DNA of 41,186 bases from a virus. Positions 35,701 through 40,200 of the stretch are shown here, piece after piece (position 1 is the first letter of the stretch; every line of letters starts with the position of its first letter). The stretch covers positions 1 to 41,186 of the IMG/VR virus record IMGVR_UViG_3300010885_019614. One strand, written 5' to 3'. Position numbers and translations under genes: made by a program. Under the pieces are notes generated by a model. That model made no database searches. It had not been told where the DNA came from and saw only the letters and a program-made list of their open reading frames with translations.

Positions 35701-36228
35701 AGACGATGAGATTAAATTAACAATAAGTTGGTCTGCAATTATTGATTGGGATACATAAAGATTTCCTAATATTGTAGTATCAACATTTATTTGCAATCCC
35801 AAATCAGGAGAAATAGATGCGGTTGCACTACCACTAGCAATTCTAGGTGCTACAGTCGATGCAACATTTGTAAGTTGTGAACCATCTCCAATAAAATAAT
35901 TGGCCGTTACACTACCACTTACAAATACACTACCAGTAAATTGAGAACCACTATCTACAGAAACTACCTGAAATCCATATTCAGGAGTTACAGATGCCGT
36001 TATTGAACCAGTTACTAATTTTGTGGATGATGGTAATTGAACAAATCCTCTATTTCCATCGGAATCTGAAACTAATATCGCTGGATTATCATAAAGAGAT
36101 GCGCTGAACGATGGGACTCCAAAATTTGGTTCGGCCTGTGACAAATCCAAAAACTGATATCTGTCAGATGTTACATTTTTTGGGCTTACAACCCTTACCC
36201 TTCCTGTTAATAGATTACTAATTGCCAT
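23734..36228 (-). CDS. Giant tail fiber, 4164 aa, with cupredoxin-like insert and Gly-X-Y shafts
   Basis: Domain order: residues 1-50, an anchor-like start (MAISNLLTGRVRVVSPKNVTS...FLDLSQAEPNFG); about 70-2300, roughly 29 beta modules of the form IASGSVTASVSPDYGFxV...SGSxFTGSIxVSGSV...GSGxGLFNIP; about 1320-1436, a cupredoxin-like insert; about 2310-2650, a receptor-fiber type domain (TIVHNLGVLYPVVQVY...) and ASYA-type repeats; 2651-3277, the first Gly-X-Y block; 3278-3342, a four-Cys domain; 3343-4014, the second Gly-X-Y block with interruptions; 4015-4164, a terminal beta domain (TLALTNGGGYTIAWTSVKWAGG...YYGFLAGK) common at phage fiber ends. Two promoter motifs and a GGAAAG SD precede it. 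It may be the long tail fiber. No S74 chaperone is present. Confidence 0.88.
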   Translation of the reverse strand: MAISNLLTGRVRVVSPKNVTSDRYQFLDLSQAEPNFGVPSFSASLYDNPAILVSDSDGNRGFVQLPSSTKLVTGSITASVTPEYGFQVVSVDSGSQFTGSVFVSGSVTANYFIGDGSQLTNVASTVAPRIASGSATASISPDLGLQINVDTTILGNLYVSQSIIADQLIVNLISSSVIFSSGSNIFGNTNTNIQQFTGSVQIQTELIAGYVTASSFSGSFTGDGSNLFNVPAATSPRIVSGSATASISPNEGLLVNTGVTIADYLIVTGSATFYSAVSASVFSGSGESLFNLPDSKRIASGSVTASVSPDSGFIVESLIKGSQFTGSINVSGSVLVQSGSYLVGDGRYLSNISFANLSIDSTRIFSGSATASISPSEGFKVNVNSSISGSLNVSQSIIASQFSGSFSGSFQGDGSRLINLPIATKIASGSVTASVDPNNGFVVTSVANGSTFSGSVFLSSGSYFSGSGKYIFDIPFANLTGDTIRISNGNVTASVSPDYGFKVESLVSGSQFTGSISVSGSISVSGSVTASFFVGDGSKLFNIPALTAVLIASGSVTASVAPDKGFIVTSTASGSKFTGSINVSGSVTAFNFYGSASQAENANLFDGRESSTFATTGSNLFTGSQFITGSLTANFFIGDGSGLTGVRADVTPRIASGSVTASISPDTGLLVNTTVSASSFSGSGDGLFNIPLSAFSSEVSRIATGSITASVNPDYGFRVESISSGSQFTGSLFVSGNIQVSSGSFFSGSGEGLFNIPFASISGEISKISSGSATASISPDKGFEINVNTRITGSLLVVSSSNFLSSVSASIFSGSGESLFNIPLAALATEALRIANGDVTASVSNDGFVVKTPFSGSQIGSRFTGSLSISGSVFLSSGSFYSGSGEGLFNIPFSALSTEVFRIASGSVTASASPNFGFVVTSAASGSQFSGSVSISGSLSAYGNGFISGTLLVTSASNFFDSTLIITRQYSQFSGSVYGSIFSGSNFFGQSFSGSHIGDGSQLTNVNALSAYVLQSGSFTASFIPNIGLKVNTNLFVENGSVTASNLNLVNSAYVGNNLYVENNIYAKQISVQFISSSIIYSTGSNIFGNTNTNIQQFTGSVKIQTELIAGFVTASSYTGSFSGAFKGDGSGLINIPATIPTLIATGSVSASVSLQNGFVVRASESGSLFYGNVIITGSKTELTSSLFVEGPALFKSGISASVFSGSGAGLTNLPETTRLGSGNVTASVNSNFGFIVISTDSGSVFTGSILITGSVTIPSGSGYFSGSGEGLSNIPFSALSGDALRLASGSVTASISPNKGFEVNTFTKISGSLVVSSSGHVVDVSDINKVFAVTNNSSMEYYFTGAVSGSNPTITLVKGVTYTFNVNASGHPFYIKAAPVTGTGSTYNTGVSGNGTQVGTITFTVPNTAPATLYYICQYHSMMVGTINIVDELVIPATIELIGDVNVTGSVSITFGSTFSGSGANLFDIPFSAFSGDAIRIASGSATASISPINGFLVNTKAQFEGNVSASMFTGSGAGLFDIPFSSFTGDASRISSASVTASVSPTFGFKVESLKSGSQFTGSINVSGSISISSGSFYSGSGRFLFDIPESALSFSPNKIISGSVTASVSPDYGFRIESVDYGSEFTGSIRVSGSVNIDNSLTVTNSVIANEFSGSFSGSGANLFDIPLSALVQNVYQIATGSVTASVDPNIGFIVNSNATITGSLIVSSSTTLQQGLNVLGNVNVDTLNSGSYGTINLSGSTNITGALDIIGDAHLHNDLYVDGKIIANQIVTNLISSSIIYSSGSNIFGNDVTNFQQFTGSLYVSGGVGGGVFLNTGSTFSGSGRGLFDIPLSALAENVYQMASGSVTASVSPNNGFKVYSLDAGSQFTGSVYVTGSVSASFFVGDGSQLTNVLAIVAPFIGSGSATGSVTSGDQFIVTTAKTGSQLGSIFTGSIEVSGSIRATDYLIGDGTYITNVFAQSSPKIESGSVTASVSPNFGFRVQTPFTQSQIGSQFTGSIEVSGSIRATQYLFGDGTFITNVQASAAPLIASGSATASVSSGNTFVVTTGATGSAIGSRFTGSIDVSGSVKAFTFIGDGSQLTNVQASSAPFIASGSATASVQSGDTFIVITGATSGSAVGSQFTGSVAISGSLSASLFVGDGGGLFNIPAAALQDLELNKIISGSAIAIISPNNGLNINTTISASLYFGDGGGLFNIPANALTDLKLDKLVSGSATASISPIDGFRTNIFAAITGGIYVTGGNFVAASGSTYVGDGSGLTNINIANLAFETSILKSGSFTASVSPNNGFVTNASASIYGNLYVDKGITSSFIYSPYFTGSFNGTYTFRGTGPTASAEYDILRYDEARGYYIPQPEYSNVETVGFSNVNILTIVHNLGVLYPVVQVYQTGSQQQILPATIESIDLNTIKITFSGTESGQVVIGSGGSVISGTIQGNRVVGTVNSASYAVYAENAGTASTLLGLTNENVQQLLSASLQPGNYVLSSQTASMRVLSSSYAATASYALNANIDTTLFVLNSQTASMFVGTASLAYQAISASFSANGGGGGGFVDTASFVLNSQTASMRVLSASYAITASYAAYAANASNVDTTAFINKYLDSTMFANFVVTGSFGASGSVYVNNLYTSSLSSYVLTWNTTTHQLEARDVAGASGTSGTSGTSGTSGSSGTSGSSGSSGTDGSGGTSGTSGTSGSDGTSGSSGTDGSAGTSGTSGTSGTSGSSGSSGSSGSDGSSGSSGSSGTSGTSGTSGSSGTSGSSGSSGSSGTSGSSGSSGSAGTSGTSGSTGSAGSSGTSGTSGTSGSSGSSGTSGTSGTSGSSGTSGTSGTSGTSGTSGSSGSSGYDGSSGSSGSSGSSGSSGTSGTSGTSGTSGTSGSSGESGTDGSAGSSGTSGESGTSGTSGSSGTSGSSGTSGSSGSSGTTGSAGTSGSSGTSGTSGSSGSSGSSGTSGTSGTSGSTGSAGSSGSSGTSGSSGTRGTSGSSGTSGSTGSAGTSGTSGSSGSAGSSGTSGSSGTSGTSGSSGSSGSTGSDGTSGSSGSSGLDGTSGTSGSSGSSGTSGTSGKSGTDGTSGSSGSSGSSGSSGLSGTSGTSGKSGTDGTSGSSGTSGKAGSSGTSGSSGSSGTSGKSGSSGTSGSSGLSGTDGTSGSSGSSGSSGSSGTDGSAGTSGSSGTDGSAGTSGSSGTSGSSGSAGSSGSSGTDGSAGTSATSGSSGSSGSSGSDGTSGTSGSSGSSGTDGSAGTSGSSGENGTSGTSGTSGTSGTSGTSGESGTDGSSGSSGISCLTYLLSNEDPDNPAVFDWTRCDFTSGDQITINPGDPNVEICAIGESVVLANPPYGTINLVGACHGTSGVDGLPGYTPEFGVDYFNGTDGSSGSSGLNGLAGTSGTSGTSGSSGSSGSSGTSGTRGTSGSSGTSGSSGLSGTSGSSGTSGTSGISGSAGTSGTSGSSGENGSSGTSGSSGSSGTSGISGTAGSSGTSGSGGKDGTSGSSGADGTSGTSGTSGSSGYSGTDGSAGTSGTSGSSGISGSSGTSGTSGTSGSSGSSGTSGISGAGSTSGTSGTSGTSGQSGSSGTSGTSGESGSAGTSGTSGVSGKDGKDGTFVGSSGSSGTSGTSGSSGTSGTSGSSGSSGTSGISGASTTSGTSGSSGTSGQSGTSGSSGTSGTSGISGTDGTYFGTSGTSGTSGTSGSSGESGSAGTSGTSGTSGASGKDGTYFGSAGTSGTSGTSGTSGESGTSGISGSSGTSGVSGTDGTFFGTSGTSGVSGSSGTSGISGVASTSGSSGTSGTSGASGKDGTFFGSSGTSGVSGSAGTSGTSGISGAGATSGSSGTSGSSGKDGTYFGSSGTSGVSGSSGTSGLSGAGATSGTSGTSGVSGKDGTYFGSSGTSGVSGTSGTSGLSGVTATAGTSGTSGSSGTSGISGLNGTYFGSSGTSGTSGLSGATATAGSSGTSGSSGTSGISGTDGTYFGTSGTSGVSGTSGTSFYGVTSGTSGVSGTSGTSFYGVTSGTRGSAGTSGTSGFLTLTGTTDNGILTLNGAQPNASVEANLTFDGSLLTVAGAVSPTTYRETYSDLGTGGATFSIDLSTANNFKKTVNANGTVTITNPPAGKAFGFTLALTNGGGYTIAWTSVKWAGGAQPTLTTSGTDIIVIYTYDGGSTYYGFLAGKNMI
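24187..26202 (-). repeat. Collagen-like block 2 of the 4164-aa fiber, with periodic interruptions
   Basis: Residues 3343-4014 are mostly G-T-S/G-S-S triplets but carry regular breaks: GTDGTYFG, GKDGTYFG and GKDGTFFG recur about every 35-45 residues, each adding one residue to the triplet phase through an aromatic pair. Near the end SFYGVTSG appears twice. A larger break (GLPGYTPEFGVDYFNG) lies near the start. Segments such as SGAGATSG and SGVTATAG alternate with the breaks, giving a higher-order repeat of about 45 residues at the C-terminal end. Confidence 0.9.
26203..26397 (-). other. Four-Cys beta domain between the two Gly-X-Y blocks
   Basis: Residues 3278-3342 (CLTYLLSNEDPDNP...DWTRCDF...ITINPG...EICAIGES...GTINLVGAC) interrupt the shaft. 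The order C-x-TY..., C-D, a strand with NPG, CA, and a final G-x-C resembles a small domain I have seen in Bacteroidota and phage surface proteins. The four cysteines could make two disulfides after lysis. Function is unknown; a bend, a side knob or a glycan-binding site are possibilities. Confidence 0.65.
26398..28278 (-). repeat. Collagen-like block 1 of the 4164-aa fiber, 209 triplets
   Basis: Residues 2651-3277 form 209 continuous triplets, mainly G-T-S and G-S-S, with occasional GTD, GSD, GKS, GKA, GES and GTR. One glycine is replaced: Ala3203 (GTS-ATS-GSS), from GCT in place of GGT/GGC. No proline is present. The 9-bp units are the same as in the 2960-aa fiber gene. Confidence 0.93.
29300..36030 (-). 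repeat. About 29 beta modules in the N-terminal half of the 4164-aa fiber
   Basis: Counting the strand motif (I/L)xSGSxTASxSPxxGFxV gives about 29 copies over roughly 2,250 residues, averaging 75-80 residues each. Between them recur SGSQFTGSIxVSGSV and SGSGxGLFNIPFSALS or GDGSQLTNV. Three copies are extended by SSSxIxSSGSNIFGNxxTNxQQFTGS. Modules differ mostly by point changes and small indels, as expected for old tandem duplication. The fold is probably a trimeric beta prism or helix. Confidence 0.88.
31921..32275 (-). other. Cupredoxin-like domain inserted in the 4164-aa fiber
   Basis: Residues about 1320-1436 break the beta-module series. The segment is Cys/His/Met-bearing, unlike the rest of the shaft: GVTYTFNVNASGHPFYIK with His1372, and YYICQYHSMMVGTINI with Cys1418, His1421 and Met1424. 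H ... C-x2-H-x2-M is the ligand set and spacing of type-1 copper proteins of the amicyanin kind. Similar C-x2-H-x-x-M domains occur, from memory, in other marine phage structural proteins. Copper binding is predicted, not shown. Confidence 0.7.
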
Positions 36229-36248
36229 GCGTTACTTTCCAGCTTTGT

Positions 36249-36257
36249 TATAAATAT
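36249..36257 (-). promoter_or_regulatory. Candidate late promoter (proximal copy), ATATTTATA
   Basis: An exact consensus copy, 20 nt before the ATG of the 4164-aa fiber. It is the second of two copies spaced 20 bp apart, the only gap with a doubled motif. Confidence 0.6.
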
Positions 36258-36268
36258 AGAGAATCCCT

Positions 36269-36277
36269 TATAAATAT
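36269..36277 (-). promoter_or_regulatory. Candidate late promoter (distal copy), ATATTTATA
   Basis: An exact consensus copy 20 bp upstream of the proximal one. It overlaps one arm of a small hairpin. The doubled motif may give two start sites or a stronger promoter for the largest gene in the window. Confidence 0.55.
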
Positions 36278-36291
36278 CAATCAATGATATT
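36273..36291 (-). terminator. Weak AT-rich hairpin after the 305-aa gene
   Basis: Arms AATATCA (36273-36279) and TGATATT (36285-36291) with a 5-nt loop lie just after the stop of the 305-aa gene. The stem is only 7 bp with one G-C pair and the U-tract is short, so it may terminate poorly or serve as an operator overlapping the promoter copy. Confidence 0.3.
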
Positions 36292-36295
36292 ATTG

Positions 36296-37213
36296 TTATT
36301 CATTTGCACTTTCTAACAAGGAAAGAACCACAGTTAATTCAGGTGAACCAGAAACAATAAATCCATAAGTTTCTTCTAATACTAATTTACCAGAAACAAC
36401 AGGAGATAAAGAATCTGCTGGCGGAATTGATACGTTAGTAACCAATCTCACAGCTTCTTGTTCAACAAGTACAGGAGATTCAATTGTAGCTTTTATAACA
36501 TCTACTAAAGAATTTACTACATATATAGATGCTGATATACCAGCAGTTGTGCCATTTGTAAATCCACTTAATACAGATTGTGTAACGCCACTTTGAAATA
36601 ATAATGGTGAATCCAACGAACCTGTTGTTGATTCATTTTTTATAATTTGATTTGATAATACTTTTAAATAATCTAAAGCGAACAAAGATGCCGAATATTC
36701 AGTTGAATCAATTAAAGATACACCATTTTTATCAAAATATGCTTTAGCTGCTTTATTTGTTCTAATAGTTGTATTATTAACTATATCATACTTTATTGCA
36801 TCCACATCATCTAAAGTATTTTGCTCAAAATAGGATGATATAAAAGTAAATGGAGTTTCCGATAAACTATTTTGATTATCAGTATATGCCGCTATTTCTT
36901 TTCTTAAAAATTGTCTATTTGAATTAAGTAATAAAGATGCACTAGCAAAACTACCACTAAAATCTAATAAAGATACGGAAGAACTTATAAAGGAACTTCC
37001 ACTATATACATTACCAAATTCAGGTAAGGGTATTTCTTTATTTGATATTACAAATATAGTTACAGGTTGTGTTATCAAACTATTGTTTGTAATTTGACAT
37101 GATAACACAATAGATGATACACCCGCCGGAGTTGCATATATTTCATCAGGTTCTCCAGTCAGGCCTGTTACTACTGACTGAAACCGATTTAAGGGTACAA
37201 AAACTTCTGCCAT
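36296..37213 (-). CDS. Beta-rich virion protein, 305 aa
   Basis: The ends resemble the small 111-aa protein at 21688-22023: N-terminal GLTGEPDEIYATPAGVSSIVLSCQITN matches its IVYQAPAATSTTVIGMSVAN, and C-terminal GKLVLEETYGFIVSGSPELTVVLSLLES matches its KIAMSAGDFISVQSS...VIVSVLEIS. Between them lie about 200 extra residues, including a helical part (YFEQNTLDDVDAIKYDIVNN..., SASLFALDYLKVLSNQII). So it may be an enlarged relative of that family. It is 24 bp after the Cys-repeat protein with no promoter motif between, so the two are co-transcribed. It has a poly-A leader without SD. Likely structural; role unknown. Confidence 0.65.
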   Translation of the reverse strand: MAEVFVPLNRFQSVVTGLTGEPDEIYATPAGVSSIVLSCQITNNSLITQPVTIFVISNKEIPLPEFGNVYSGSSFISSSVSLLDFSGSFASASLLLNSNRQFLRKEIAAYTDNQNSLSETPFTFISSYFEQNTLDDVDAIKYDIVNNTTIRTNKAAKAYFDKNGVSLIDSTEYSASLFALDYLKVLSNQIIKNESTTGSLDSPLLFQSGVTQSVLSGFTNGTTAGISASIYVVNSLVDVIKATIESPVLVEQEAVRLVTNVSIPPADSLSPVVSGKLVLEETYGFIVSGSPELTVVLSLLESANE

Positions 37214-37237
37214 TTTTTTATTTTTTTATTTTCTTTT

Positions 37238-40200
37238 TTATATTTGTAGTGCCAATGAGAACGGAGTTACTAATGAGAATAGAGATTTACTAAATGTTCT
37301 ACCCACCAAAGTACCAGTTGCCTGATTAATACTCAATCCAGTACCAATTCTAAAGTCACCAGTTTCGTTACCGGATGTGAAGAAGATTCTACCACCACCC
37401 AATTCCGTAATTTCAAATAATGGATTTGCAACACCACTACCACCCTGATTTGGAGGAAGTGCTTTAAATGTTACACCACTACCATTATAAGAGTAGTCAA
37501 TACCAGTTGCCACAATCAAAGAACCAAATGATTCCAATGGTGCACCAGCTGCTATAAACTCTGCTCTAGTTCTTAGATAACGATTTGTTTCCAATGTTTC
37601 TAATAATTGGTCTCTAGTCACAGCTATTGCACTTCCGTACTGGCCATCGTAGTAAGAAGATGCTGCTGCAATTCCTCTCTCATTTCCACCATATAATAAA
37701 TCAGTTACACACGCATCTACAATAAATCCAGTATCACGTGAACAACTTGCCTCATTATATACTAAATATGGAAATGCTCCATTTGTATATCCAATTGCTC
37801 TTTGTTTCAATTCATCCTTACCAGATTTTAACCTTTCAGCTGCTTGTCTTCTTTTAGTTGCCGGTGCTAAATAAGTTAATAAAGTATTTGCTACTACCTT
37901 TTCAGAAATTCCTCTTGCGAAGTTAATACCATCTACCGTTTGTTTTTTCTGTCCAGTATTATCAGCGTAACTTTCCACAATTGCTACTGATGGGAATTTG
38001 TAGTAGTATGAACCTGCTTCAATACTTCTCTCATTACCACCATAAACTAAATCCGTTCTGATTGCATCTATAATAAATCCTAAATCTCTAGAACAACTTA
38101 CTTCATTATATTTTAAATTACTCCAAGAGGAACTTAAGAATGTTATAGTTTCTTTTTGTATCAATTGTTTATTATCTGTCAACAATTTTGCTGTTAGTAA
38201 TAATGATGCAGATGGTACTAAATAAGTTGGATTGGTTATTATCTTTTTGGATACCTTTCCAGCATATCTGATACCAGTAAGAGTTGGGTCTAATTGATTT
38301 AGAGTTGATGGTACGCCTGAATTAATTGCGTTAGAAGGATATAAGTAATAATACTGCCCTGCTATCACAGTTCTTTCTTGTCCACCATACAATACATCCG
38401 TTGCTGCTGCATCTATTAGATATCCTACATCTCTTTTACAAGTTGCTTCGTTATAATATACACTACTCCAAGATGAAGATACATAAGCGATAGTTTCAGC
38501 TGCCACAAATGATTTATTCTTTCTTAATAAATCAAACGATGCGGATGCCTCTACTGATGCTGTTACAAACAATGTATTTTTTACAATCTTTTGTGCTATT
38601 CTACTTGCGTAGTTTATACCATCAATTGTTTGCCCTAATTGTCCTACACCATCACCATCTCCTTCAATAATTGCCTTAGATGGATATTTGTAATAGAACT
38701 CTCCGCTGAATACACCTCTTTCATTTCCACCATATAATAAATCAGTTGTTACACCATCTAATATATAGCCAACATCTCTCTTACACTTATCTTTATCATA
38801 CTCAAATGTACTCCAGCTAGCAGTTAAGTAAGCTAGGGTTTCATTTTGTATAAACTCTCTATTCTTTCTTAACAAATTAACCGATGCTGATACTATTTGA
38901 GATGCTGTCACAAATGTTAATGATGCCGCAACATTCTTAGAAAGTTGTCCTGCGTAATTAACACCTGCTAATGTTGGTTGTAATTGTGAACCTTGCGCTT
39001 GTGATGGATATAAGTAATAGAACACCCCAGCGTTTGTACTTCTTTCGTTTCCACCATAAAGTAAATCCGTAGAAACCGCATCTATAATATGACCAACATC
39101 TCTTTTACAAGTTACTTCATCATAAGATGCTGTACTCCAAGAAGAAGATAGATACGCAATAGTTTCATTTTGTATAAACTCTCTATTTTTTCTAATCAAT
39201 GCGTATGATGCTGATACGATTGCTGATGCAGTTACATAAGTTACGTTTTGTACTATATTTTGTGCTAATCTACTTGCGTAGTTTATTCCATCAAGAGTTT
39301 GATTCAATTGTGAACTTGTTGCTGCTGATGGGAACTGATAATAGAATACACCATTAAATATAGATGCCGAATTTGCGTTGTACAATAAATCCTCAGCCGA
39401 ACCACTCAATATAAATCGTAAGTCACGAGAACAACTTTCTTCATTATAAGATGCTGTTGACCAAGATGAACTTAAATATGCTATTGATTCCGATACAATA
39501 AATCCAATATTTGCTTTTAATAAATTATATGAGTATATTACATTAGTATCAACCGATTGAGTTGTATATGGAATTAAAGTTGGTAATGAACCCGTACCAT
39601 TTCTTACTATATTTGCTACAATAGAAATTGATGCCGATATTGCGTTAGCTTCAGCCACAGTTCCAAACAATGATGATGTTACAAGTTGTGTAGCGTTAGT
39701 TACTTTAATGTTTTCTAAAGTATTAAGTACGATAGAAGGTGCTGCTATTAATGTACTACTAATAGATGCCGTTGTTATTCTAGCTGCGTACTTAATTGCA
39801 TCCGTTGTTTGAATTACTTGCGAACCAAACCCATTTGCTTGAGATGGGAACTGATAATAGTAATCTGCATTATCTCTACTTCTCTCATTTCCACCATAAA
39901 GTAAATCAGTTGCTACACCATCAATGATATATCCTAAATCTCTATAACATTTACTTTCACTATAATCTAAGTTAGGGTATTTAACGTTTACATATGCAAC
40001 ACTTTCACTTTGTATGAATAGTTTGTTAGCTTTTATTAAATCGTATGCGTATTGAACTTCCAAAGATGCTGTAAATATCTGCTTATTAACAACTACGTTC
40101 ATAGCCGTTCCTTTTGCATATCTTACACCAGTCAATGTTGGTTCTAATTGTGCGTTTGTAGCTTGAGATGGATAATCATAATAATATCTTCCTGCTATCA

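Noticed and set aside
8286-36295. T4 late promoters TATAAATA acting on the plus strand
   Set aside because: The motif does read TATAAATA on plus, but no plus-strand genes exist and its position is fixed relative to minus-strand starts.
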